Assembly (NCBI GenBank): GCA_030789695.1
Contig: CM061139.1
Coordinates: forward strand, 204,015,641 to 204,079,640
DNA from: Scilla litardierei
Lineage: Eukaryota; Streptophyta; Magnoliopsida; Asparagales; Asparagaceae
DNA: 64,000 nt
Reading direction: 5' to 3'
Numbering within the stretch: position 1 is the first letter of the stretch; each line of letters opens with the position of its first letter. The translations under genes and the position numbers were made by a program. The notes under the pieces are model-generated. The model made no database searches. It was not told where the DNA came from and saw nothing but the letters and a program-made list of their open reading frames with translations. Positions 12,886 through 25,800 of the stretch are shown here, one piece after another.

Positions 12886-13870
12886 TCCGACCTAATCCCC
12901 TCCGGTGTTTAAGTTAGATGATGACTCGAAGTAGGCTCGATGTAATCTATGGTTGATCTATTAGAGAGACCTACCGATAGCTTACACACTGAGCTATAGA
13001 AGAAATGTGAAAAGGAGATGTTAGGTCAGAGGAAGCCAAATCTTATTTAGAGAGTATCTAACCCTTGCCGGAGATCGTAGTGGCCCTCCACTAGTGGAGT
13101 TGGAGTCATAGTCATTTGGCCTATGCTTGGAATACCGATCACCAGCCCCTCATCACTACAAAGAATTCTTATAGGCATGCCATTACATGGTAATGTCCAG
13201 GCTAATAATGTTGCTTTATTGTCAGCATTGATGAGGGGGAATTAATGAGGAGGCAAAGATTAGAGTAACAGTAGTATTGATATAGAAAACACTCGCCATG
13301 AATGCAAGTCATAATTATTGAATTAATGGCCATGAATATAAGCCATAATTGTTGTAACAATGACCACATCTCTCGAGCTCAACTACTGTAAATGTTGAGG
13401 TTGGGTGATGTGGCATGCATGAGAGTGACTCCAGTCATATAGTTAGGTCAGCTTGCAAGGGGAGTGGCCCCTCAAGTGATAGCCGAGGCAGAGACTATGT
13501 CGGTCTGTGAGGGGAGTGGCCCCAAGCTAATAAAAGCAAGGCAAGAAGAAAGCACTTCAAGGGCAGCGGATCGGGGTAAAGGATTGGCCATAGTACTGCC
13601 GGTGACTAGGGTTATCGAGTGAGCTCATATCTGATATAGAATGGTGGGCAACTGATCTGTCTTGAGGCCTCACCACCCATTTTCTGTCGTACAAGTAAAT
13701 CGACCAAACACTTTGCTTGTTTTGTCATTTCGGTTTCTCTTTTTTCTATTGTTGGGTGAAAATTGAATTCATTCGAGCTAATAAATTTTCGATAAGTGTA
13801 TTTAAACATTTGATCTGCCTATTTTTCCATTCTGTTTTTTCTAAAAGGATGCAAGAATACAAATTAATGT
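12886..13870. other. Unassigned transposon-derived stretch
   Basis: No coding region was recognised. The start continues the LTR-like string from 9000-9175. Near 13460-13510 there is GGGGAGTGGCCCC twice, which is the inverse of the core of the tandem array that begins at 13870. It is probably a mosaic of gypsy LTR and 3'-UTR fragments. Confidence 0.35.
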
Positions 13871-14161
13871 AGATAAGCTGGGGGGGCGGTTCCCCCGCAG
13901 ACTGACTTAACTTAATTGGCCTTTAGTCAAGAGGCCACTCCCCTCACAGTCGATTAAACACTTGGTCCACCGTAAGGTGAGGGGTCAGTATCCTTGTAAG
14001 CCAACCAAACTCGTCGTCTATCATACGGTGGGGGACCACTTCCCCGTAGACTAACTTTTCTTAAAAGTCGTTAGTCAAGGGGCCACTTCCCTCGCAGTCG
14101 ATCGAGCACTTGGTCTGCCGTAAGGCGTGGGCCACTCCCCTCGCAGGTTGACCATTATTCT
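13871..14161. repeat. Tandem array, left part
   Basis: Degenerate repeats of about 50 bp built on GTAAGGCGAGGGGCCACTCC and GCAGGCTGACCAAACTC-like cores, apparently grouped in larger units of roughly 150 bp. The array is cut at 14161 by the LTR retrotransposon and resumes at 21625. Such arrays are typical of the region between pol and the 3' LTR in Tat-type elements. By position this one may belong to element X. Confidence 0.75.
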
Positions 14162-15385
14162 TGTAGGGTTTTCCGGGACCCTTAGGGCACAAAAACTCTA
14201 TGCTCGTCCTAAGTCGGACGAAACATAGACAGAAAAGCAGCGGAAAAATAAACATGTTAATCTAATTAACATTTAACCCTAAGGTCCAAGACCCTAATCC
14301 AAGATCTATGCCGACTTGGGATGGATCTGACCATCCCAAGAAGGATCTAGCCTACGGTGATTAAATTAAACTAATGCTTAATTAAACACATACCCTGAAT
14401 CTCAGCCCTGGGGCAGGAGAGATATTCCGCACCGTCTTCCGAGCCGCTCCCGTCCCACGCCGAGCTGCTCCTCGAACCGCTCCCCGAACTGCTTCTCGAA
14501 CCGTTCCGTATCCCGAGGCGATCAATCCCGTGTCGCCGAGCCAACCACGCGCCGAAGAAAGTTTCACGCGAGTAAAACCTCCGCCTAGATTTCGGATCTA
14601 AATCCGAACTCCTTTGCGGCTTTGCTAGAGCCCTCAGGAGCAAGGCAGAAATTTATAGGGAGAGGAGAAATATTAATTTAAGCCTATATCCGAGCGTGCT
14701 CCAACATTTACGAGAGCCGCTCAGATCTAGAGCTTGGGACGAGTTATGAGGAAGGGGGAGGGCCTCTATTTATAGAGGCGGCTGACTCTCCCCTTTTCTC
14801 CACAACCGAGGTGGGACTATTAATTTGGGATTAATTAAATCAAGTTAGTTTGCCTTTCACAAAGGACAAACTTCCTCGAATTTTAACTCCCTCATCGTTG
14901 AGCTTCAATGTTGGTACAACCTACCAAATCAAAGAGGGTTCAACGGTGAATGCGTAGGAAAAAACGGCTCGTCAATCCGAGTCCGTTTGACCCTTCAAAC
15001 AATTGTCCAAAGTTAACCAAAAGTCATGCTTCTCTTAGAAATGTAGCCGTCAAGAAAATCCCAGGTTTCAAAAAACCCTAACCAGAAAATTCGGGCTTGG
15101 TGGGCCTCCATTTTCGCTGGTTTCAGCCCAACAGTTTGGGCTGACTTGTTTTGGCTATAACTTGTGCATTTGGACTCCGTTTTTGACGCGGTTTGAACCT
15201 GCGTTTAGAGCGGGACGATCCCGTCATCTAGGTAACCTTTTCAACGCATTTATTTAATTAAATATAGTCTTAAACAATTTAAGACACATTTAATCTCTTT
15301 TGCATCATATGCAAATTAGTCCCTATCTAGGCTTAAATTTTCATTTGCATCAAATACAAATGATTCGAGGGCATATTCCTCTACA
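14162..15385 (-). repeat. 3' LTR of the non-coding element
   Basis: 1224 bp, same length as 20401-21624. On the minus strand it starts TGTAGAGG and ends CCCTACA. A palindromic TATA region (CTCTATTTATAGAG, near 14763-14776) would be the promoter. A 90-codon frame (14643-14371), rich in Arg, Ser and Gly, lies in the R/U5 part. The matching frame in the other LTR is open only because the LTRs are copies of each other. Confidence 0.93.
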
Positions 15386-15400
15386 TCTCCCACTTGCACT
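15386..15400 (-). other. Polypurine tract of the non-coding element
   Basis: On the minus strand the sequence GCAAGTGGGAGA directly precedes the LTR start TGTAGAGG. A second copy of the same PPT-like motif with its following bases (TCTCCCACTTGCACTCAGG on plus) occurs at about 16528, inside the element. Confidence 0.8.
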
Positions 15401-16589
15401 CAGGATCATTTTTCCCGAATGCAGGAGATGATTGCAAACATCTTTTGTAATATTTTATCCCTTGCATCAAATGCAAATTATTCTCCCTAACTAATTTCTA
15501 CCTATTACTAGACGAAGGTCACACTCTGTGTGAGACCCTACAGCCTGACCCTTACAACAGGTTGGACTCAAAGCCCTATACGGCAGTGACCACGAGCAGT
15601 GGTTGCCGTCCCTGCTTCAGGAATCATCATTTATGTGGTTGACTCATTGACATGAGTATTGTCGGGACCACCCTGACTGTTTCCGTAATGAATTCCACAG
15701 TTATAGTCTCTTCATCTTAACTATGTCGTGTAGATCAAGTCTAGGGTACGGTCAAACTGTCAACCCCAATAACTTGACTCCGGTTAGTTTCTATCGATCT
15801 TTAGTCAAATAATGTTGGACTTCTTCCAACAAACTCTGGCCAGAGATTTTACTAAAGACCGAACTAACCCTACGACACTAAATTCCATTGACCAGGAGAG
15901 ACGAATCCTCTCTTGGTCATTACTCTCCTCATACGCTTCAAGTGACACCCAATCAAAGACCTTTCAACAGGCCTAGCCTCGAAGTCAGGTCAGTGATCTA
16001 AGTGGCACTGTTCACGCACAGGTTCGTCAAAATGACCTCAAGTCAAAAGACCAACTAGCCTATCATCACTAAGAGTTATCATTGACAGATTGATCAATAT
16101 AACCATATGATAACTCTTGTCGATCGTTCAGTGAACTCATTCTCTAATGAGCACATGTGTCTCGTCTTCGTCTTCGCCAAGTCAAGCGATCATGAGATCA
16201 TCACCACCGCTAAACGGTGAAGACTAAGACACAATGGTCTATCCGATGTTTCGATATCCTTGTCTCGAAACATCTACGACCACGAACCCTTTTAGACTTA
16301 TGCTACAGACGGTCAAACATTTCTCCATGATCGAGATACTCATCTCGATACCTGTTTGACCTTGCATAAAGTCTCAGGAATTTACCTAAGTTGATATCTA
16401 ATGTTAACTACGTTATAAAATAACTTAGATAAATTATTGCCAAACAGCTTACTGTTATTTCGAACAAGATGTTTGTGTTATTCACACACATAGATGGATT
16501 GCCTTGAATGTATCTTCTCTCAACATCTCCCACTTGCACTCAGGCCCATTTATCTCGGTATCTTATACCGTTTTTACACATAAGTTTTT

Positions 16590-16640
16590 CCGACTTCATG
16601 TGGTAGTGCCTTCGTGAGTGGATCTGCTAAAATCGTCTAC
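16590..16640 (-). pseudogene. Copia RNase H tail relic (ILADPLTKALPHE)
   Basis: The minus strand encodes ILADPLTKALPHE, the conserved C-terminal motif of Ty1-copia RNase H. No other pol sequence was found nearby. The relic lies just upstream of the internal PPT-like motif at 16528, so it appears to be the original pol-PPT end retained after most coding sequence was lost. Confidence 0.75.
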
Positions 16641-18879
16641 ACTATAGACTTAAGGGGTTTCTATGTTCATGTTAGACCAACCATTTGAATCTCATTCAAA
16701 TAATTCACTTGGTCTTTCGGAATCCATAATATTTTTATTTACTTGGATCTTATCCAGTTCATCGTACCTTACGATAATCATTTAAATTTGTTAATGGTCA
16801 TTTCAAATGGCTCATTTCTATTTCTGATAAAGTGTCAAACCATTTGATAACTTTGTCAAAATAAATGTTCCATCCCTTTGATGTCTCGCATGTAATTCAT
16901 ACGCTCCCACTGACCTTGAAAACTTTCTTGGTTAATTCATATAAGTTGGTCCGTCTAAATCATATTTAGAAAAACGAACTTATAAGTGAATGTTCCAATT
17001 TTCATGGTCAACTTTGAGCATTTTACATCGAGCTTGGTCCGAGTAGATCTGTGCACATCTGCTGGCGAGACGGTTTCAATATAATCCGTTTATAGGAATT
17101 AGGATGAAAACCGTTCTCGACCAACATGATTGCACTTCACTATTTTCTTTTCTGCACCAATCTTTCAACTTAAAGATTTACTTGCAGTAAGTGAGGAAAT
17201 ATTTTCCTTGGGCACGTAAACTAAATTCCAAAATTCATTTACGCACACGGACCTATTTTGGTTGCATCAAGTTTTAAATCGGAGTTACTACTCCGAATTT
17301 TATCCCGGAAGTTGACTAAGTCATCATCAGTCATGATGTCTAACTCGACAATTCGTCTCACGAGATTCGAGTAATTTTACAACTTCCTTACGGTTGAATA
17401 TCTTATTGATAATGTCCTCATAGAACATTATCAAAACCTAGGCATTACTATCTGGGACTTAACCCATAGGGAGGACTTAACTCAGAGTCACTTGCTATGG
17501 ATCGCACCAAGTCTAACTTAGTGTGATTCATACATTTTAACACACGGATGTGTTAACAGACTTGACCTAAGAGAAAATCATATTTTTCTTTTAATTACGC
17601 AAGATTTAATATAGCTAAGTATTTGACCATTCGATCTAATCGAATTAGTTTAAATACTTTAGTCATTTCGTTCTTTATTTTATCAGACTTGTGTTTCATC
17701 AAGAACACGTGTCTTAATAAAATATACGAATAACTTATTTTGGTTAATATAGACTCGGGCACATCAGTATGTACCAGACTGAGTTCGACAACTCATTCTC
17801 CCACTGTCTCACAGATGGGTTTCGGCCATTATATCTGAGAGGGTAAGACTCACAAGTGTCCGCAGACTTCATAATACGAGAGGTCAGACCCCTCTTTATG
17901 TGACTTGTGAAGCTTAGTCTCTCGATACGACCTAGTCTATTTTTCCATATAAGTTTGCTACTATCTTGTGTGTTTATATATATATTATCGTTATACATAT
18001 TACTTATTGCTTCAGAAGCAATGTGACGACATTCGTCAAAATGTGTTAACCTTTTGTATAACAATAATTACGAAAACGTGACATCAAAATATGTCACATT
18101 TTCGTTTCCTCCTACTTATGCCTTTACTAATGATAAATTAAACTAACTTTCTCTATTGACTTTTCGTAGTGTCTTCTTCCTTTTCTAAATCTCATTTAGA
18201 TATTAAAATAGCCCAACATAAATAAATAGCTATGCAAGCATCACATGTATCCAAACGCCTGAGCTTTGCAATCTTGAGTGCAGCTCAAGAAGTTGCTTGT
18301 CTCAAGATCCGGTTGGGATACATAGACTTGCACCGCTCATGCACTCGTATTTGACTCAAACGGTTTGATCGAATTCTCGAACTTTGCGGATCAAAATTGT
18401 TTATCCATACAACCTTGAGGGTAGCTCGCCAAGTTGTAGGGAGAAACATACTTCGAATATCATATATGTTCAAGCTGCCTCATATAGAGACGAGTGATAT
18501 GTAGCGTGAATTTATTTGTTGGACCCAGAACTTAATGAAATCATATTTCTTAAGTCTGTTCTTTAGAAGGTCATTTAAATGTCAACGAGAATATAGTTTT
18601 AATTCTATCAATTAGAATTTAACTTGATATTCAATTAATCAACCGTTTGACCAGTTAACTTATTTAATAAAATATTACATTTGATTTCTTCGGTAAACAT
18701 AGCCTTGCCCTAGTTTAGCATATGTTCAATATTAAATATAGGTAGATTGGCTTTTATCTATCTATATCCTCCCATTATTTTTACGATCGTTTCAAAGCTT
18801 AATAACGAACGATTTAATCGAATTAAAATATTTAAAATTTAGTGAAAGAGGGATCCAATCATCCTGAACCTCACAACCT

Positions 18880-19185
18880 TGAGGAGACTCAACAAGTTGA
18901 TTGGTTTCATGATTGGTAGACTAACTCTTAGTCAATCACATCACATGTGACTCCCTATCGTTTTTTACCCACAGTCACTTATGATCTTGAGGAGACTCAA
19001 CAAATCATAATGACTGGTCTAGTCAGACCCTTGATTTCGTGTCCAGATTTGACTTAGATCGATGCTCGAGGAGACCCGACATATCGATTTGGGTCAAGTC
19101 TAGACTACATCACATGTATGTTGGAGTTTGTTCCTTAAAGATAAACATGTCATAGCTTGAGGAGACTCAACAACTATAATTGTCT
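18880..19185. repeat. Dispersed CTTGAGGAGACTCAACAA motifs
   Basis: Four copies of a CTTGAGGAGACTCAACAA-like motif (one is CTCGAGGAGACCCGACAT) occur within about 300 bp in the interior of the non-coding element. The words flanking each motif tend to be repeated before and after it. The function is unknown. Confidence 0.7.
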
Positions 19186-19854
19186 TCTTTGAGTTACCAA
19201 GCTCCAAAATCAAGGAGGGATACGGATTAATCTTTAATAAGATTTATAACGCATTGACTAGATATAGTCCAGGGTGTCATACAATCATGATTCGCGACAT
19301 TGCGGTCCAGCGGAACACAGCCAGAGAATTGACTAAGCCAGGATCACTACCCCTTAGACTAGTAAGGGTTGATCCAGAACTTTTAGCCAAGCACATTGAC
19401 TGGATCATGGTCCATTGAATGAAGCTTGTCATTTTTGTATGTGTGCCATAGACTAAACAGTTTTTATTAACAACTAATTAATCCTATCAACTAGTTGCAT
19501 CCTTAAATTCAAAATTTTAGGATTTGTTTAATAACTTTTATTAAGACCTTATCAACTATAAGGTTCACGTGCTATCCTAATCGTTATTAGGATTTTAATA
19601 AACTTTCTTAACAACGCCAAAAGCGAAGTCCTTTAATGAGAATTAATTATAACAATTAGAATTAAGATTCATTAAAAGGACTACCCTAATCATGAATTAG
19701 GTCTTAAAGGGTTGTTACAAGTTTTATTAAAACATAGCATGTCATTAAAATTCAAGTAATAAATTTTAATCATTTTTAATGGCTAACCTAAAGGGTTGTC
19801 TTGTGTTATCAAATAAGGGACAAGAAGAACTAGCCATTAAAATAAAGCTACACT

Positions 19855-20320
19855 AATTTATCGCATAAAGATAGTGCACAACTATTTAACAATTAAATAG
19901 ATTAAGTTTATCGCATAAACAATTTTTGGCATGCATACATAAATTTAACATTTAAATTTAAAATATGATTTTAAAATCTTTTATTTTTATCTCATAAAAA
20001 CTTGTTTTTAAAATCACAAATTTGCATGCTACTTTAAAAAATTTATCGCATAAAAATTTTAACCTTTAAAATCAGTTTTAAAATATCTCATAAAATTAAA
20101 ACATCATTTTAAAAAACTTTCATGCTTAAAAATTTATCATATAAAATTTTAGGCACTTTAAACTTATCACATAAATTTTAAAAGATTTAAATTTAGTTTA
20201 AAAAATTATCACATAAATTTTAAAACGTCATTTAAACATTTCCATGTTCAAAATTTATCAAATAGAATATTTGAACATCTAAAACATTTTTAAAAATTAT
20301 CTCATAACTTTAAAAACATT
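19855..20320. repeat. TTATCGCATAAA-type motif cluster
   Basis: An AT-rich leader stretch next to the 5' LTR with at least eight versions of TTATCGCATAAA, TATCACATAAA or TCTCATAAA. It lies between the PBS and the rest of the interior, where packaging or dimerisation signals are expected in retroelements. That role is an inference. Confidence 0.6.
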
Positions 20321-20386
20321 TTAAAAAGCATTTAGAAGCATTTTAAAGTTTAATAATAATCGCAGGCTAGATCGTTACGCAGACCT

Positions 20387-20399
20387 GGCTCTGATACCA
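20387..20399 (-). other. Primer-binding site (tRNA-iMet)
   Basis: The minus strand reads TGGTATCAGAGCC one base after the LTR end. This is the standard plant retrotransposon PBS complementary to the 3' end of initiator tRNA-Met. It fixes the element's orientation. Confidence 0.95.
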
Positions 20400-20400
20400 C

Positions 20401-21624
20401 TGTAGGGTTTTCAGGGACACTTAGGGCACAAAAACTCTATGCCCGTCCTAAGTCGGACGAAACATAGACAGAAAAGCAGTGGAAAAATAAACATGTTAAT
20501 CTAATTAACATTTAACCCTAAGGTCCAAGACCCTAATCCAAGATCTATGCCAACTTGGGATGGATCTGACCATCCCAAGAAGGATCTAGCCTACTGTGAT
20601 TAAATTAAACTAATGCTTAATTAAACACATACCCGGAATCTCAGCCCTGGGGCAGGCGAGATGTTCCGCACCGTCTTCTGAGCCGCTCCCGTCCCACGCC
20701 GAGCTGCTCCTCGAACCGCTCCCCGAACTACTTCTCGAACCGCTCCGTATCCCGAGGCGATCAATCCCGTGTCGCCGAGCCAACCACGCGCCGAAGAAAG
20801 TTTCACGCGAGTGAAACCTCCGCCTAGATTTCGGATCTAAATCCGAACTCCTTTGCGGCTTTGCTAGAGCCCTCAGGAGCAAGGCAGAATTTTATAGGGG
20901 GAGGAGAAATATTAATTTAAGCCTAGATCCGAGCGTGCTCCAACATTTACGAGAGCCGCTCAGATCTAGAGCTTGGGACGAGTTATGAGGAAGGGGGAGG
21001 GCCTCTATTTATAGAGGCGGCTGACTCTCCCCTTTTCTCCACAACCGAGGTGGGACTATTAATTTGGGATTAATTAAATCAAGTTAGTTTGCCTTTCACA
21101 AAGGACAAACTTCCTCGAATTTTAACTCCCTCATCGTTGAGCTTCAATGTTGGTACAACCTACCAAATCAAAGAGGGTTCAACGGTGAACGCGTAGGAAA
21201 AAACGGCTCGTCAATCCGAGTCCGTTTGACCCTTCAAACAATTGTCCAAAGTTAACCAAAAGTCATGCTTCTCTTAGAAATGTAGCCGTCAAGAAAATCC
21301 CAGGTTTCAAAAAACCCTTACCAGAAAATTCGGTCTTGGTGGGCCTCCATTTTCGCTGGTTTCAGCCCAACAGTTTGGGCTGACTTGTTTTGGCTATAAC
21401 TTGTGCATTTGGACTCCGTTTTTGATGCGGCTTGAACCTACGTTTAGAGCGGGACGATTCCGTCATCTAGGTAACCTTTTCAACGCATTTATTTAATTAA
21501 ATATAGTCTTAAACAATTTAAGACACATTTAATCTCTTTTGCATCATATGCAAATTAGTCCCTATCTAGGCTTAAATTTTCATTTGCATCAAATACAAAT
21601 GATCCGAGGGCATATTCCTCTATA
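20401..21624 (-). repeat. 5' LTR of the non-coding element
   Basis: 1224-bp partner of the LTR at 14162-15385. Its outer end reads TATA where the other LTR has TACA, so the terminal dinucleotide has mutated. The TSD ATTCT still follows at 21625-21629. Confidence 0.93.
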
Positions 21625-22480
21625 ATTCTGTCATAAGGCAGGGGAACACTCCTATCACAGGCCGAATTATCTTAATTGGTCGTTAGTTAAGGGGTCACTC
21701 CCCTTGCATCTGATCAAAGACTTGGTTCGCTGTAAAGCAAGGGGATGCTCCCTTTGCAGGCTGACCAAACTCTTGGTCTATCGTAAGATGAGGGGCCAAT
21801 CCCCTTGTAGGCCCACCAAACTCTTCATCAGCCGTAAGACGTGGGGCAGCTACCTCGTAGGTCGACTTATCTCAATTGGACGTTAGTCGTGGGGCCACTC
21901 CCATTGCAGGATGACCAAACTCTTCGTTCGATGTAAGGCGGGGGGGCCACCCCACCCACAGGTTGACTTATTTTAATCGGTTGTTAGTCGAGGAGCCACT
22001 TCCCTCACATCCGATCAATCACTTGGTCAGCTGTATGATGATGGGCCACTCTCCTCGCAGGTCGACCAAACTCTTAGTATGTCGTAAGGCAGGGAGCCAC
22101 TCCTCCCACATGCCGAATTCTTAATTGGACATTAGTCGATGGCCACTTTCCTCATAGCCGATCAAATACTTGGTTCGAGATAAGGTGATGGGCCGCTCCC
22201 CTCGTAGGCTGACCAAACTCTTGGTCCACTGTAAGATTTAGGATTGCTCTCCCAGCATCACGACCTATTTTCATCAGCCGTTAGTTGAGGGCCACTCCCC
22301 TCACTGTCGATCAAAAACTTAGTTCGTCGTTGGGCAAGGGGCCCCTTCCCCAGCCATCCTATTCTCATCGGCAGAGGGGACACTCCCCTTATTGCTGATC
22401 AAAAACTTAATCCTTTGAAAGGTGGATGGCCATTCTATTCTATAAGTCGGGGGCACTCCCAAGCAACCCACCTATTTTAA
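21625..22480. repeat. Tandem array, right part
   Basis: Continuation of the array cut at 14161. Units of about 50 bp alternate GGGGCCACTCCCC-type cores with ACCAAACTCTTGGTC and CTTAATTGGCGTTAGTC-type cores. The units are diverged from each other, so the array is old compared with the retrotransposon inside it. Confidence 0.75.
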
Positions 22481-22823
22481 TTGGCTATAATGTTGTGGGT
22501 TAATCTCAAGTTTTACTTGACGAAGTGAAAAATGTTGAACTTCATCTATTCTCTTATAAGCCAAGACAGTATCTTCAACTTTTCTTTCTTATTAAGCTAG
22601 GGAAAGAGATATTCCACACATAATGCTTCCTATCTTCGGTCTATGTAAGCCCGAGCTATGGAGGGGGCATGAATGGCACCATGAACGGTACCACAACTGA
22701 AGTAAGTTCTCTACGCTCATTTCAAAGGTCAAGAACATGGGAAAAACTAATTATGGGATTTTTCTAATTAGGTCCTAGCTAATATAAGCTAGGACTTGGA
22801 GCATTCATGAAGTTCTCTATTAC
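22481..22823. other. Non-coding part of Tat element X (inferred)
   Basis: No open frame of note. It joins the array on its left to the end of the antisense gene on its right (26106 onward) once the solo LTR is removed. That is the order array, spacer, antisense gene end that is also seen in element Y (47.7 to 46.75 kb). Confidence 0.4.
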
Positions 22824-25800
22824 TATGACGACTCGCATCCATCAGTACACGTATTTTCGTATTTTTATATTTTAAAGGTATTTAAAATGGTTTGGCAGGA
22901 GTTTTATATCAAAAATAGTTTTAAATCGATTATAAAAAAATATTTTCGTATCATCAAACTAGTTATAACATATATTCGTAAGTTTAAGTGTCGTCAAAAA
23001 GATTAAATACTTTGTATAATATTTTCTACTTAATTATTGCTGAAATGATCTCATCAATTAATATTCTATATAAACATTATCAAAACGATTTAAAACTTTT
23101 ATCACGAGATTATATAGACATTTAGTACTCCCCATATTATTTTCGTATTTTTCTGAAGTTAAATCGACCTAGAACCTACACACCCGCACGACAAACGTTT
23201 TGGCCCAAAACTCGTATCTCCGTAGCTCAAACTATGAAATAGACTTCGTATTCATGATCCTCGCGACGATATGAACCTGTGGTTATGTTTTGGAATTTTT
23301 CGGAGTCATGTACGAAAACGACATCGTATTACTTCATTTTTTTACTAATTACATCCCCTAATTACTTTAACCCTAACTAAAATTATTGTTCTAACCCTAA
23401 TTCACTCACCACCAACGGCAGCCCATGCCTTCCACTTTGAGGCAACTCCCCCAAAAACTCACATCTCCCTCATGTACACTCGCAATTCAATGGGCATCAT
23501 CATGTTTTCCTCTCTATTAATTAAACACTCTCTCAAACTCACGCACCCAACCACATGCAGAAGCCTCAGCCCCTTCCTCCTCCATTGGGAAAACACAAAC
23601 ACATCAACAACTACAACATCAACCCCCACAACGCCCTGCTGCCAACCTCCGCCTTGCCTCCACCCTCCACGCTCACGGAACCCCACTACCTTCTCACTGC
23701 CCACACCCCCATATCGGAGCACCGCCACTGCCGATGTCCCTCCGCGTCCCACCACGCAAACCCTCCCTCCCCCGGCCTCTTCCGACGGCAAGCTCCACCG
23801 CCACGGGAGCTTCCTTCGTGCGCCTACCATGCCCCTTCCCGTTGTACTCCGCTCAGCCACCCCCACTGATGCCATTACCCCACCCCATACACTGACCCAT
23901 CAGCCCCGAAGAAGCCCGACGAAACCCCGCACTCCAGAATCCCCTCCCTCCTCACCGCCGTGTCGACCATCGACTGCCTCCCTCTCATCCCTGCCCCTTC
24001 GCCGTGCACCGCCCTTGCCAATACCCCCTCCACCGACCCACCTCCTCCCCAGCCCACGAACCTCGCTGCTTCGACGACCGGCCCAGGCAGCACCCAGCAC
24101 CCCTCCCTCCATCGAAGCCCACTGGAGCCACCCTCTCTGCCATGCCACCACGCCTCCGCCTCCGCCTTTGCCCCCTTTCGCCGACAGCGTCACCCTTAGT
24201 CACCGACGGTGAATCCACGAACGCAAGGAGCCCCCTCACGCTGCCCGCGAGCCTCGCTCGCCGTCGCTAGCTTACCGGTGTTGCCGCTACCGCCGCCGCC
24301 GCCGCCGCCGCCACTGCCGTCGACAAGGCACATCCCCCTGCTGTGTAACAAAGGTAAGAAGAGAACTTTTATGTTTTGTACGTATTTTAATACGTATATA
24401 CGTATATACGTGTCTATATATGTTATGGGTTTTATAGACTAAAAGTCATAATAAATTACTTATATGTCAGAAAAACACACAGAAAGAGCCAGAAAATCCA
24501 GTTCGATGAAACGAACACATTGGCGATGGTTTCATCGCCAAAAGGCAAGTATATTTCTCACAATAAATTTTTGAAGATAAAACTCAATTAAGGTATATTC
24601 ACTAAAAGATGTATGTCATAAAATTTTCATGTACACTGACGTACGAGAAAAATATATACTGTAGTACTAAACCAGACGGTCGCTTTGACTCCCTTATTGG
24701 AAGAATTCTGACGTATGGTTTGCCCGAATAAATCTTCGAATATATTTTGAAAATTGTTTTCTTAGTTTAAAAATTAGTTTACCTTTTTAAAGTAAGAAAA
24801 ATATCTGTTAATTATTGAAAAATACAAACTAGTTTTAGAAAAATATTTTTAGCTTAATTAGACTCATTTGCTCAGTTAAAATCATTTCTGTGCTCATTTC
24901 TTAATACTATTGCATATTTCCACATTTCGTTTAATTGTTAATTTGAATCGCAAAGTTGTGAAATTTCGTGAGACTGTCATATGGAATATTGAGACACCAT
25001 AAATCTATTGTACGCATCTGATAGGATGCAAACAGAACAGACTGAACGACTGATGTACTGTACTTTGACCCGACAGTTGACATGACTCGTGGGATAGGAT
25101 AGTCCAATATAGTCGAGGTTGCTGATTGACTAGATCTACCCTACTGATATATCTTGACCGTCGTCTGGATGGAGTCGGTAAGTTGAGAACTACTGGTATC
25201 TCCTGATGTTATGGTACATCTTAGTTACACCCTTCCTCTGGCATTGGACTTTACACTAGAACAAATGTTAGCATCAATGTCATAATTTTATATAGTCTTT
25301 TCCTTACAGGTTGCAAATTGTTATCAATCGTTTAACTGCTACAGGTTGCAAACCACTCTTTTTATTTCATATTGCTAAATAATATCAAACGCTCAAACTA
25401 CTAGCTAATATCTTTTCAGACCTTATATATCTCACCATGCTTGTCTTTACATCACTTTCATATGATGTAGTTTTTACGAATTAAACTCGTTAAATGTTCA
25501 TGCGAAACTTATATCATGCTCTTAATTACTATGTCATGTTAATATAACATTTCCTACCATGTTTTAACATACCGTGCTCATTCCCAAGATATGCTTTAAC
25601 TCATGCCTCCCTTATACTTATGTTTTTACCTTTTTATTTACTATGGGTATATACTTGCCGAGTAACCCTCGTTGACGGGCATTTCATTTTTTTGTCTTAT
25701 GAAATGTCCGTCAGGACTTGAAAGTGAGTTTATAGAGGACCTTACTACAGAGGTCTAGCCAGCGCTCGAGGATCACGTAGAGTTCCAGCCCACAGAATAC

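Larger units (their letters stand above)
14162..21624 (-). mobile_element. Complete non-coding LTR retrotransposon (LARD-type), 7.46 kb
   Basis: Two 1224-bp LTRs flank a 5015-bp interior. A perfect TSD ATTCT lies at 14157-14161 and 21625-21629. The PBS (20387-20399) lies beside the right LTR and the PPT beside the left one, so the element runs on the minus strand. The interior has no long open frame, so the element must have relied on proteins supplied in trans. The only protein trace is a Copia RNase H tail (16590-16640), which with the tRNA-iMet PBS points to a Copia parent. The LTRs differ at roughly 25 positions by eye (about 2%), so the insertion is fairly young. Confidence 0.93.

Noticed and set aside
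14371..14643. 90-codon frame present in both LTRs of the non-coding element
   Set aside because: It is found twice only because LTRs are copies; Arg/Ser/Gly-rich with no recognised domain.
13871..22480. CRISPR-like or satellite array
   Set aside because: The units are degenerate without constant spacers and lie in retrotransposon 3' sequence of a plant; they are ordinary tandem repeats.
23459..24270. 246-codon Pro/Ser/Thr-rich frame and its antisense frames
   Set aside because: Compositional open frames in the GC-rich leader of a solo LTR with a proven 5-bp TSD.
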